From a virus, in IMG/VR virus record IMGVR_UViG_3300029319_000620, positions 1-21,224 of that record: a stretch of DNA of 21,224 nucleotides. One strand, given 5' to 3'. This document shows positions 1 through 8,878 of this stretch, in pieces (the first letter of the stretch is position 1; every line of letters starts with the position of its first letter). The translations under genes and the position numbers were made by a program. Under the pieces are notes generated by a model. The model did not search any database and was not told the DNA's origin. It saw nothing but the letters and a program-made list of their open reading frames with translations.

Positions 1-3000
1 GGTCTATTAGGAGCCGCAGCTGGGTTGACAAAAGCTTTTCTTGACATGGAATTGAGTACAGATGAGTTAATAGAAAAATTTCAAAAAGTTGGGCAAGAGC
101 AAGTTGAAGGACTTAATTCTTATAAGGATTCTTTAATTAAATTTAGAAAAGCTGTAGCAATCGGAAGCGCTAAAGATCAAGAAGAAGCGAGAGCTGAGCT
201 TTCAAAAGCTTTATCTGGAATAAAAGATGAAGGTTTATTGTCACAGTTACGTGGAGCTACTAGTCCAAGACAAGTAGATGATATTATACAACAAACTAGA
301 CAAAGTACTGCTAGAGCTGTTGGATTACAACAATTAGAATTGCAAGGTGTAACCGCTGGAAATGATACGAGTTATACACAGAATTTATTTAAAAGTCTTA
401 CTATCGGGATTATTAATGCAGGAAAAGTCGCAATAGATGTCGCTACTGATTTTTTCAAGACTATTGCTGATAATTTAAAAGATATTACCATATACGCTAC
501 CGATTCATTTACTCTTCTTAGTAATTACTTAGCTAAAAAAATTAATGAATTTTTACCTTTTGGGATGATGGATGTGCCGACGCTTACTAAAGATGAAGAG
601 AAAGAAATAGATGAAAGAAGGTTAAAAGCTTTAGATAATATTACAGAAGCTGTAACAGATAAGATTGAAAGAGATATTGAAAAGTTAGGCAATGCATTCA
701 GTAAAGCTGCAGATGTTATCGAGGCAAGTAATATTAGTCAAGCTGTTATCGGTGTAGTTAAAGGTGCTAGAGAAGGGTTTACAGGTCGGAGAGAAATAGA
801 TGAACTATCGGAACAAGAAGTTAAAGCTAGAGGTGAAGCTTTATTAAAAGGAGGAGAAAGACAAGCTGGAATAGAAGCTTTTCTCAATGTAACAAGAGCT
901 TCAGGGGCTTCTACTTTTAAAGATGGACAGTCTACGATTGGACCTGTGTCTGGAGAAGGTATAAATGTTTCAGGCTTGCTTAAAGCTATAGCTTCAACGG
1001 GAGATTCAAAAGAAAGAAAAAAATTAATAGATGAGTTAATAAACTTTTTGAGTTTGCAGGGTTTTCAGTTAAACGAATTAAAAAGTCTAGAAAAAACTGT
1101 TTCCGAGTTGTCTAAGGAAGGTAATACTTTTGGTCAACAATTTTTAGCTAATATAGATTCATTTGCTAAATTTTTCCGAGAAAGTAATAAAAAAACTGAT
1201 CCGGCTAATGACGATCTTATTAATGATGTAGAAAATTTCACAAGATTACGAGAAAATTTACAAAAAGAAATATCAGATTTCATAAATACTAATACTAGTA
1301 ATGAAATTGTTTTAGCTGAAGGGATAAAGCGTCAAAGATTAGCTATTGACGAACTGTTATCAAATACAGTTGGTTTTGGCAGACCTTTTGAGGCTATAGA
1401 TTTAAGAAGAAGAAGGGAAGAGTTTAATATAAATCAAGATGTTGCAGGTAGAGAAAGATCTCAGATTCAGGATCTAAGAAGATTGACTGTTGGAGATTTA
1501 AATACAGCTGTAATGGATCAAAGCAGACAACGATATAATGATTTAGTTACAGGTTTTGAGGAAGCTAATCTATCAGCTCAACAAAGAATCGATCAATTAA
1601 GGATATTTTTACAAGATGAAAAAAATGTAGACGCTGAAAAACGTCAGACCCTTTTATTGCAATTAGATGTGGCTGAAAGAACTTTGAAGAATTCATTACT
1701 AGAAGGCGAAGAAAAACGTAAAACAGCTGATTATGTTGCAGAGCAAGAAAAAAGAAGAGCTGAGCAACAAAGAAGTATGTCTTTTCAATTTCAGAAAAGT
1801 GTTTCAGGAATGAATGATCAAGGTAATTTGATGTTGAGTCAGTTAGCTTATGATGCTCCTAGAAGATTTGCAGATGGAATGGCTAACGCTTTAAGTGAAG
1901 TTGCTCAAGGAACCAAAAGTATTGGTGATGCTTTTACTGATATGGCAATTGATTTTGGTAGAATGTTGCAACAAGAAGTTTTTAGAGCTTTAGCTGCAAA
2001 AGCTGTTGGCAACTTGTTAGGCAACTTTGCTATACCTACGCCAAGTGCTACTGGGCAAACTGGAGGTTTAATGAGCAAGGGTGTTATCAAAGCTCAAAAT
2101 GGAATGTATATAAGTGGCGGTCGTACTGGTGATCGTAACTTAGCTTTATTGGAAGATGGTGAGTATGTGTTAAACAGAAATGCTGTTAAAATGATGGGTG
2201 GATCAAAATCTTTAGATAAAATGAATTTTGATATGGCTCCAAGATTTGCATCAGGGGGGTATTTCAGTATGGCTCCTGAAATGGCAAGAAAAAACGGTGA
2301 ATTAAGTGCTACTGGAAATCTTATGTATAATAGCACAAATGTTGGTCTTCTTTCTGAGGATATGTATACTAGTTTTGCATTAGAAAATAGTCCTTATTTT
2401 CAAAATCAAAGAAAAAAAGCTCAAGAAAGATTTCAAAGAAATGTTCAAAAAAGATTCGAGAAAAGACAAAAAAGAGCTCAAATGGTAGGGGCTATTGTTG
2501 GAGCTATTGGTGGCGCAATGATGGCTTATGGTGCAGCTGGTATGGCTGCGGCATCTAGTCAAGCGACATCAGCTGCTTCAACACCGTTAAAAGCGTCAAT
2601 AGATGGTGGGTCCCTTGTGGCTAAAGAAGGGGCTAGTAAAGCTGGTAAACTTTTACAAGGAGTTAAAGATGGTACTGTTAACATGAATCAGTTTACTAAA
2701 TTCGCAGCAAGAAATCCTCAAGATTTCTTATTGAATGGGGCTCAATTAGCCGCTAAGCCAAATTTATTTTCTGGCGTAGCTACTAGGATGACTTCATTGC
2801 AAACTTCACTTTCTGAAGCTGGGTACAAAAGCACTATATCAGCCTCAAGAGCAGCTTCTTCCTCTGCAAGATCAGGTGCATTACAGAGTTTATTTGGGAG
2901 CGCTTCTAATATGGCTAAGACCGGAAAAAATCAAAAAGGAGGTTTAATTGGTTATAATGCGGGTGGTTACGTTCCTTATGGTTCTAGGTTAAATGATACG

Positions 3001-3342
3001 ATTCCAGCTATGTTAACAGGTGGAGAATATGTAATGAATAATAAAGCTGTTAAAAAGTATGGGGTGCCAGCGATGAATCAAATGAATGCTGGTTCTTATC
3101 AAGTAGGTGGAGCTACTAATTCAGCTACGACTAATAATACTAATAATAATTCTACAAGTATTTCTATTAATGTAGACAGATCTGGTAAAGCTGTTTATGG
3201 AGCTCAAACTAATAGTTATGAGAAGAACGATATAGTTATTAGTAAAGAAATGGCAAAACAAATCAATGGTATTGTGTTAAAAACAATGGTTAATGAAAAA
3301 AGATATGGGGGAGAGTTATACAAAAATCCACTAAGGACATAA
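1..3342 (+). CDS. Tail tape measure protein, lambda gpH-like, 5' partial
   Basis: This protein forms the rod inside the tail tube that fixes tail length. The frame is open to base 1 (it begins GLLGAAAG before a TTG at 25), so the start lies upstream and at least 1113 residues are seen. The N-terminal half seen here is helical, charged and rich in Gln, Glu and Lys, with a hydrophobic stretch near nt 385-560. At nt 1867-2030 is the segment FADGMANALSEVAQGTKSIG and what follows it, which closely matches the conserved C-terminal region of lambda-family tape measures. It is followed by two Gly-rich segments ending in GEYVLN (2158-2175) and GEYVMN (3022-3039), typical of phage tape measure tails. 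Between them lies a basic Lys/Arg/Gln stretch and an Ala/Gly-rich hydrophobic helix (about 2485-2565), a candidate membrane-interacting segment. The stop touches the next ATG directly. Confidence 0.9.
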   Translation, partial: GLLGAAAGLTKAFLDMELSTDELIEKFQKVGQEQVEGLNSYKDSLIKFRKAVAIGSAKDQEEARAELSKALSGIKDEGLLSQLRGATSPRQVDDIIQQTRQSTARAVGLQQLELQGVTAGNDTSYTQNLFKSLTIGIINAGKVAIDVATDFFKTIADNLKDITIYATDSFTLLSNYLAKKINEFLPFGMMDVPTLTKDEEKEIDERRLKALDNITEAVTDKIERDIEKLGNAFSKAADVIEASNISQAVIGVVKGAREGFTGRREIDELSEQEVKARGEALLKGGERQAGIEAFLNVTRASGASTFKDGQSTIGPVSGEGINVSGLLKAIASTGDSKERKKLIDELINFLSLQGFQLNELKSLEKTVSELSKEGNTFGQQFLANIDSFAKFFRESNKKTDPANDDLINDVENFTRLRENLQKEISDFINTNTSNEIVLAEGIKRQRLAIDELLSNTVGFGRPFEAIDLRRRREEFNINQDVAGRERSQIQDLRRLTVGDLNTAVMDQSRQRYNDLVTGFEEANLSAQQRIDQLRIFLQDEKNVDAEKRQTLLLQLDVAERTLKNSLLEGEEKRKTADYVAEQEKRRAEQQRSMSFQFQKSVSGMNDQGNLMLSQLAYDAPRRFADGMANALSEVAQGTKSIGDAFTDMAIDFGRMLQQEVFRALAAKAVGNLLGNFAIPTPSATGQTGGLMSKGVIKAQNGMYISGGRTGDRNLALLEDGEYVLNRNAVKMMGGSKSLDKMNFDMAPRFASGGYFSMAPEMARKNGELSATGNLMYNSTNVGLLSEDMYTSFALENSPYFQNQRKKAQERFQRNVQKRFEKRQKRAQMVGAIVGAIGGAMMAYGAAGMAAASSQATSAASTPLKASIDGGSLVAKEGASKAGKLLQGVKDGTVNMNQFTKFAARNPQDFLLNGAQLAAKPNLFSGVATRMTSLQTSLSEAGYKSTISASRAASSSARSGALQSLFGSASNMAKTGKNQKGGLIGYNAGGYVPYGSRLNDTIPAMLTGGEYVMNNKAVKKYGVPAMNQMNAGSYQVGGATNSATTNNTNNNSTSISINVDRSGKAVYGAQTNSYEKNDIVISKEMAKQINGIVLKTMVNEKRYGGELYKNPLRT
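3333..3337 (+). promoter_or_regulatory. Shine-Dalgarno-like AAGGA
   Basis: AAGGA ends 5 nt before the ATG at 3343, inside the last codons of the tape measure gene. It is one of the few plausible SD elements in the window and supports that start. Confidence 0.45.
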
Positions 3343-4242
3343 ATGAAAAACGCAATAACTAATTACGAAAATACTTTTTACTTTAATGGGTCTTCTTTAT
3401 CAGGAGTCATTTCTGTTGATGGTTCTTATTCTTTAGATTACTCACCTATAAATGTGATAGGTAAGGGTTTTTTGAAACAAGTTATGTCTAGTGTTCCTAG
3501 CGCAAATATGTCAGTAAGCAGATATTTAACTAGCGACGACCCTATTTTAAGAACCACAGGGCAAAGAGGTAGATTAGCAACTTCTTTTAATGCGGGTTTG
3601 TATTATAATGATAAATATTTTGCTTTCACAGAAGGATATTTAAATTCTTATGGTCTTAGTTGTGCGGTTGGTGAAATACCTACTATTCAATCTGAGTTCG
3701 AAGTTTATGGAGATATTGGTCCTAATTTTAATCCATCTGGAGATAGATACGCAGGATCTGTATTTGTACCGCAAGTAAAAAATATTTTATTAACAACAAA
3801 AAATTCAACAACAAATAGAATAACTGATTTTAACATTGATTATTCTATACCTAAGTCTGCTATCTATGGTTTATCTAGCACTAACTCTCAGTTACCGCTC
3901 GAAGTTCATAATGAATATCCTATAGAGGTAACTTCTAGTTTTACTATGGAAATAGATGACTATCAAACAAAAAGTATTTTTGATGATTTGACTACTAGTA
4001 GTGCGTCAGAATTTTCGATAAATATAAAAGCGAGTATATTGAATGACTTAAATCTTGAAACTGCAGCAGGAGAGCAATTAGTAAGTGCTGATAATAATGA
4101 ATATAATTCTCAAAACAAAGGGGATGATCCTTCTATTTTTTCGTTTAGCGCATCTGATGCTGTAATTGTATCAGAGCAAGTTAGTTCTACATCAGATGAT
4201 GTAATGAGTGTAAACTTATCATATAAAACATATTTAAATTAA
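3343..4242 (+). CDS. Beta-rich tail protein, paralogue of the protein at 6023-6862
   Basis: A 299-residue protein of unknown exact role. It is predicted to be beta-rich, with many Ser, Thr, Tyr and Asn and no signal peptide. It resembles the 279-residue protein encoded at 6023-6862. Shared landmarks in order are a VSVDGSYS / VSIGASAS strand (residues 24-30 here), SRYLTSDDP versus EFYLTDSLP (59-67), and GYLNSYGLSCAVGEIP..SEFEVYGD versus the matching CKSLSFSV...SVEFDWYGD (98-124). The alternation of strands and the repeated Y-L-T / S-x-S-x-x-V-x pattern recall tail-tube or distal-tail folds, but I cannot assign it to a named family. It starts immediately after the tape measure stop (TAAATG), with AAGGA 5 nt upstream, so translational coupling is likely. 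Role inferred: structural component of the distal tail. Confidence 0.75.
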   Translation: MKNAITNYENTFYFNGSSLSGVISVDGSYSLDYSPINVIGKGFLKQVMSSVPSANMSVSRYLTSDDPILRTTGQRGRLATSFNAGLYYNDKYFAFTEGYLNSYGLSCAVGEIPTIQSEFEVYGDIGPNFNPSGDRYAGSVFVPQVKNILLTTKNSTTNRITDFNIDYSIPKSAIYGLSSTNSQLPLEVHNEYPIEVTSSFTMEIDDYQTKSIFDDLTTSSASEFSINIKASILNDLNLETAAGEQLVSADNNEYNSQNKGDDPSIFSFSASDAVIVSEQVSSTSDDVMSVNLSYKTYLN

Positions 4243-4243
4243 A

Positions 4244-6022
4244 ATGGCAAAATTCACAGACTTAACACCCATAAATGGTTCGAACTTAACTGATAGCTTT
4301 GTTTTTGCAGTTTCTACGGCTTCAGATAGTAGATCTATAGCTTTAGATGAACTACAAAATTCGTTTTCAGGGTTAAACGCTAAAAATAGTAGTGGATTTA
4401 ATGTGTTTGGAAATACTGTAGCTAGTGGAATCACTGTAGGTGATAATGGTTTTTTGGGAGTGGATAACACTGACCCTTTATTTTCTTTGCATGTAGGAGA
4501 TTACGGTGGAGCTACTCATCCTGAATTTAGGATATCAGGAACTAATTCTGCGAGAAACGTTTCGGTTACTATCGCTGATTCTGGTATTTATTGGCAGACA
4601 ATAAAAAAAGCTTCTGATACTGATTATTATCTACAAAATTCAGAAGATGGGGTGAATTTTACAGGTGTTCTTAATATAGATAAAAATGGTAATTTTGGTT
4701 TATTTGATGGGAGCTCAAATTTAGATTCTAAATTATATGTAAGCGGAGATGCGAAATTTTTAGACGGTGCTGGAGGTTTTGTTTTTGATTCTAGTGAGTC
4801 AGAAATTAAAACTAATACAGCTGGAGATATTTTTTACATAAATAAAAATAATACAGATGATGTTGTTTTGGGTAATGACATTTTATACGTAACTAATAAT
4901 AGTTCATCTCCAACTGTTGGTATAGGTACAAATTCACCAAGTAATCCGTTAGAGATACATGGCTCTAATACAATTTTAAACTTAGAAAACTCCACTAGTA
5001 ATAGAAGTAGAATTAGAATAAGTAATAATGTAAATACGGTTTTTGTAACGTTACAATCTAACCGTTTAAGTTTTGGCCCAACGAGTAGCAGCAGTACTAA
5101 TAATTTAATTTATGACACATCTAGCAAAAAATTAGGTTTAGGGACAATTAATCCAGCTAATAAATTACATATTTATGACGCTTCTGATTCTAGACTGGTA
5201 AAATTTGAAGGAGTTAATTCTTCTAAGTCAGAGATATTTCAAGTTCATAATTATGTTACTAACGATTTTACAGGACCGAGAAACACTGTCTACACTTTTG
5301 CTAGATCAAATGTAGACCCTAGTGGTCCGACAACAACAACAGATATTAGCAAATGGAGTATTGGTTTATATGATGATGGGGTTGCTAATAATTATGAAGA
5401 TGTTTTTGTGTTTAGGGTAAATGGTGACACTAGTTCTGAATCTTCCATAAAAGCTTATTTAGACACAGCAGGTAATTTAGATATTGATGGATCTTATTCT
5501 AGTGAAGGTTCTTATGCAAAAGGAAAATTTGTTCAAGTTTATGATACAAGAGTAACTGGAACTCACCAATATTTCAACCCTTTCAGTGCAAGTAGTAACT
5601 CTAATCCTAGTGGTGTAAGTGGATCTAATTTGCCTTTTGGTGTGGCTGCTTTTTCAGGAAAAATTGAAAACATAAAAATATTTTCTACAGATGAAAGTGT
5701 TACAGGCGTTTCTAACGATGGGGGAAGATTTGAAATATCTTCTGTAACTCCTAGCTCTGGTGTTAATGGTTTTGTCAGTGGGTTCAGTGTAAGCCCAACA
5801 TCTGCCGCCACCTCTTTGCCTGTTAGTGGAATTATAGGGCAGTTCTCTGTCGCAAATATATCAGGAAATATGAATGTATACAGCTATGATTCTTCTACCA
5901 TTTCAGGTAGCACGAATTTTGATCAAAATGATTTGCTTCAATATCGAATTGTTCAGAATGACGGAACACGATCTACTGGGGAATACAATGTTATTTCAAC
6001 GATATCATACACAATAACATAA
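4244..6022 (+). CDS. Tail fibre-like protein with GIGT-P-L-I shaft motifs
   Basis: A 592-residue protein with the hallmarks of phage fibre or appendage proteins. An N-terminal segment (1-60) contains GLNAKNSSGFNVFG, probably the attachment part. A shaft follows with repeated motifs of the form G-x-G-x-x-x-x-P-x-x-x-L-x-(I/V): LGVDNTDPLFSLHV (71-84), FGLFDGSSNLDSKLYV (151-166), VGIGTNSPSNPLEIHG (225-240) and LGLGTINPANKLHIYD (297-312), plus a weaker GNLDIDGSYS (410-418). The last 160 residues (about 430-592) form a separate Ser/Gly/Val-rich beta domain, the likely tip or receptor-contacting part. It has no collagen-like repeat. The gene sits between two paralogous tail genes, one base after the first, and opens with the same MAKF start as the gene that follows. 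No SD is visible. Receptor binding is inferred from the architecture. Confidence 0.75.
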   Translation: MAKFTDLTPINGSNLTDSFVFAVSTASDSRSIALDELQNSFSGLNAKNSSGFNVFGNTVASGITVGDNGFLGVDNTDPLFSLHVGDYGGATHPEFRISGTNSARNVSVTIADSGIYWQTIKKASDTDYYLQNSEDGVNFTGVLNIDKNGNFGLFDGSSNLDSKLYVSGDAKFLDGAGGFVFDSSESEIKTNTAGDIFYINKNNTDDVVLGNDILYVTNNSSSPTVGIGTNSPSNPLEIHGSNTILNLENSTSNRSRIRISNNVNTVFVTLQSNRLSFGPTSSSSTNNLIYDTSSKKLGLGTINPANKLHIYDASDSRLVKFEGVNSSKSEIFQVHNYVTNDFTGPRNTVYTFARSNVDPSGPTTTTDISKWSIGLYDDGVANNYEDVFVFRVNGDTSSESSIKAYLDTAGNLDIDGSYSSEGSYAKGKFVQVYDTRVTGTHQYFNPFSASSNSNPSGVSGSNLPFGVAAFSGKIENIKIFSTDESVTGVSNDGGRFEISSVTPSSGVNGFVSGFSVSPTSAATSLPVSGIIGQFSVANISGNMNVYSYDSSTISGSTNFDQNDLLQYRIVQNDGTRSTGEYNVISTISYTIT

Positions 6023-6862
6023 ATGGCAAAATTCATAAATTATAGAGATATTGATTTAAAGATTAATTCTCAAGAGTTTTACGCTTCTCAGGTAAGCATA
6101 GGAGCGAGTGCTTCAATTGAACCTGTGATTTTAAGCGACGGAAGTCTTTTGAATTATTCTCCTACCAATGCTTTGGTTGGAGATTTTAATTGTGAATTTT
6201 ATTTAACTGATTCTTTACCCTCTTTTTTAAATGTGACGGGTACAAATGAAGATGCTGTTTCTATAAATTTTGCTGGCGTAGAAATTTCTAAAGCATATTG
6301 CAAATCTTTATCTTTTTCCGTGGAACCTTTTGCCCCTATTCTTTTGTCGGTAGAGTTTGATTGGTATGGAGATTTTAATGTACAAGATTTTAAAGAACAA
6401 AGTGTCAGAGACAGAGAATCTAAAAGTGTTCCTAATTTTTGCGCTCACGCTTTCAAAAGTTATTTAGATTCTCAAGGTATATTTAACACTTCTTTGGGGG
6501 GTAGTGATGGAAGTCAAGGGGATTCAGGGCAAGTAGGTGATGTGGTGTCTTTTTCTTATACCTCGTCTTGCGATAGGCCATCTTTTTTTAATGTTAATGA
6601 ATTAGTCCCTTTTCGTGTGGCTAAATTGAATAAAAGGTGTGAGATTGGTTTATCTGCTAGTAATTTAGGTGATTTGATCTCTTCAGACGGAAAAAAAGCA
6701 TCTACTAAAATATATCTAAAAGATTTTTATGGAACTGTGTTGAACGAATTTCCAGTAAGTGGGGTTTTATCTAATCAAAATTATAATATATCTCAAGGTC
6801 AATATTTATTATCTGAAGCTACAATAGAACAAGTAGTAACAGAAAGAAAGGTTTTAGTTTAA
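6023..6862 (+). CDS. Beta-rich tail protein, paralogue of the protein at 3343-4242
   Basis: A 279-residue, Ser/Phe/Asp-rich protein. It aligns by eye over most of its length with the 299-residue protein at 3343-4242: the VSIGASAS strand (24-31), EFYLTDSLP (58-66), a stretch ending SVEFDWYGD (109-117), and a C-terminal half that starts FSYTSS (177-182) against FNIDYS in the partner. It has an insertion-like Gly-rich loop (159-173, GGSDGSQGDSGQVGD) that the paralogue lacks. It also contains several Cys (57, 93, 140, 183, 206). The ATG follows the previous stop directly (TAAATG) without an SD. Its own stop overlaps the next ATG by one base (TAATG), which implies coupled translation. Function unknown; a distal-tail structural role is inferred from position between the tape measure and the gpM-like gene. 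Confidence 0.75.
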   Translation: MAKFINYRDIDLKINSQEFYASQVSIGASASIEPVILSDGSLLNYSPTNALVGDFNCEFYLTDSLPSFLNVTGTNEDAVSINFAGVEISKAYCKSLSFSVEPFAPILLSVEFDWYGDFNVQDFKEQSVRDRESKSVPNFCAHAFKSYLDSQGIFNTSLGGSDGSQGDSGQVGDVVSFSYTSSCDRPSFFNVNELVPFRVAKLNKRCEIGLSASNLGDLISSDGKKASTKIYLKDFYGTVLNEFPVSGVLSNQNYNISQGQYLLSEATIEQVVTERKVLV

Positions 6863-8868
6863 TGAGTTATATAATTTCAGGATTAAATCTAAGTGGAATT
6901 TACGAATACTCTTCTGCTGAGCAGTATGAAAAATATGATATTGTTGATTATCAATTAAATGATTCTGAGGCTCTTTTTCCTGATTATCAAGGTTTAGGTG
7001 GTGAGTCTGGTATAGCTTTCTGGTTTAGCAATGATTATATAGCAAATTTTACAGTAGATGAAACAAGTTCTATCGAAAAATGGTCAATAAGGAATAATAG
7101 AGTTTCTTATGCAGAAGATCAAGATCCTTCTGTGTGTCTAAGTCAAAGTGACACTTCAAAAAGACCAGTGATAAATTTAAATAGTAATTTCACTATATTG
7201 AAAGGCTCAGAGTCTTTAGCTGGAGATGTTGGTGAGTTAAATAATAGAACTTTTTTTATATGTTTCGAAGCGTTACCTTTCTCAGATACATCTTTTGACG
7301 CTCAAAATATTTTTTCTGTAAGCGATGATCAAAATTTTTCCAGCAATGTTGGGTCGATAAAAATTAAAGGAGATGATTCTTATGTCAGTCCTAGTTCTCA
7401 AGCGTCTATAGTTATAGATGGAGTAGATTACAGCGCAGCTAATATTCTGTATAATCAGCCTAATATTTTAACAATAGTTCAATCTTATAATTCAGACACT
7501 CTTGCTAAAAATATTATTGTTAGGCAAAATGGTTTAGAGGTTGCAAATTTAAATACTTTTAATGCTGGTTGGCTAGGAGAATACTTAAAGATAGGAGACA
7601 ATCCGAATAATCAAGGAATAAAATATTATGACTTTTTTTGTCATGATGTTGTTTTGCCTGATTATACAATAAAATCTTATGAGAAATACTTATATGAAAC
7701 TTACTTTAATAATGAAGGTTTGTATTTTGCTAAAAAAGATGTTCCAGCGGGAGCATTGAACGGGCCTTTAACTCCTGTTGGAACAGAATATTGGACAAAA
7801 AATATAGATGATTTATTTACCTTGAGTTATGGTTGTTCTGTAAGCTTTTCAGCTGAGCTGTCTAAAGCTAATTTAGGCGATGGTTATCAAAGTAATGTGG
7901 CTAGAAATATAAATTCTCTGAATTCTAAATTTGATTTGAAATATGAAGGGTTGACAGATAAACAAGCTAAGTCTTTAATTGGTTTTTTTGAAAACACTCC
8001 AGAAAATGAAAATAATAATATAAATGAAGGTTTTTCTGGGGTTAAAATGAATTTATTTCCCCCTTATAAAACTAATTCAGAATTATATTTTTTAGACATA
8101 AGTCACCAAACCCCATACAACAATATAAATAACATTTCTATATCAGCTGAGTCTTTATATGATAGCAGTTTAGATTACAAGGGAATGTTAGTTCAATTAG
8201 ACGAAACTAATATAAGAACTTACTCTAATGATTTATCTTCTTTTGAATATAATGATGTTGTTTATTTTGATAGTTCAAATATTAATCAGAGGGGGTATTA
8301 TTACTATACTGGAGAAAAAACACAAGGGTCTTTAAACGAAGCAAATTCTCCGATAGGTGAAAACTCTTATTTCACAAATGAATTTTATTTTAAAAATGAT
8401 ATAGATTACGATATAAACTCTAATATCAGATTAAATATTATTGACTATGAAGGATCTTCTAAGCAGTATTTAAAAGACGGATTAAATTACAATCTATTAG
8501 AATTTGATCTTACGTTTTCTAATCGAACTAATAAAGAAGCTTTATCTCTTTTAAAATTTTTAGACTCTAAAGCTGGATTTAAAACTTTTGATTACACTTT
8601 ACCTCAACCTTACAATAAAAAAATACAAGTTTTTTGTCCTGAGTGGAGTCATACTTACAATTTTTTGAATAATAATGAAATAACTATGAAGTTTAAGGAG
8701 TTTAAATCTGAGCCTAAAAGAACTACGGTTTTTAATACAAAAGTATTTTTTGATGCAGCTCCTACAACTCAAAATAATGTTAGAAATGACCTAATTGATA
8801 CCATATTATATGGAAGAATTATAGAATATAATGGGTTATTATTTTCAGAAAAGACTTTAGTTTATTAA
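6862..8868 (+). CDS. Composite minor tail protein: two gpM-like units, carbohydrate-binding-like modules and a LamG-like domain
   Basis: A 668-residue protein. The last third (about 517-614) looks like a lambda gpM-type minor tail domain: FDLTFSNRTNKEALSLLKFL, then FDYTLPQPYNKK, FCPEWSHTYN and a closing ITMKFKEF. A diverged copy lies at about 322-430 (FDLKYEGLTDKQAKSLIGFF, FPPYKTN, ISISAE). Each copy is preceded by a short aromatic module resembling carbohydrate-binding modules: YEKYDIVDY ... YFAKKDVPAG...YWT, and FEYNDVVYFD ... YYYYTGEKTQ...YFT (449-505). The first module is interrupted at about 32-284 by a LamG/concanavalin-like domain (W54, W74, KRPVINL at 100-106, QNGLEV at 222-227, YEKYLYETYF at 273-282). 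Canonical gpM is only about 100 residues, so this one is greatly enlarged. A C-terminal tail (615-668) is unassigned. Position upstream of the gpL, K, I and J homologues supports a tail-tip role. Glycan binding is inferred. Confidence 0.75.
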   Translation: MSYIISGLNLSGIYEYSSAEQYEKYDIVDYQLNDSEALFPDYQGLGGESGIAFWFSNDYIANFTVDETSSIEKWSIRNNRVSYAEDQDPSVCLSQSDTSKRPVINLNSNFTILKGSESLAGDVGELNNRTFFICFEALPFSDTSFDAQNIFSVSDDQNFSSNVGSIKIKGDDSYVSPSSQASIVIDGVDYSAANILYNQPNILTIVQSYNSDTLAKNIIVRQNGLEVANLNTFNAGWLGEYLKIGDNPNNQGIKYYDFFCHDVVLPDYTIKSYEKYLYETYFNNEGLYFAKKDVPAGALNGPLTPVGTEYWTKNIDDLFTLSYGCSVSFSAELSKANLGDGYQSNVARNINSLNSKFDLKYEGLTDKQAKSLIGFFENTPENENNNINEGFSGVKMNLFPPYKTNSELYFLDISHQTPYNNINNISISAESLYDSSLDYKGMLVQLDETNIRTYSNDLSSFEYNDVVYFDSSNINQRGYYYYTGEKTQGSLNEANSPIGENSYFTNEFYFKNDIDYDINSNIRLNIIDYEGSSKQYLKDGLNYNLLEFDLTFSNRTNKEALSLLKFLDSKAGFKTFDYTLPQPYNKKIQVFCPEWSHTYNFLNNNEITMKFKEFKSEPKRTTVFNTKVFFDAAPTTQNNVRNDLIDTILYGRIIEYNGLLFSEKTLVY

Positions 8869-8878
8869 AATAAATATT

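Noticed and set aside
25-27. TTG at 25 as the true start of the tape measure gene
   Set aside because: The frame is open upstream to base 1 with hydrophobic coding-like sequence (GLLGAAAG), no SD is visible, and tape measure proteins normally extend further at the N-terminus.
5400-6022. Diversity-generating retroelement target at the end of the fibre gene
   Set aside because: No reverse transcriptase, no template repeat and no adenine-biased duplicate of the C-terminal segment is present in the window.
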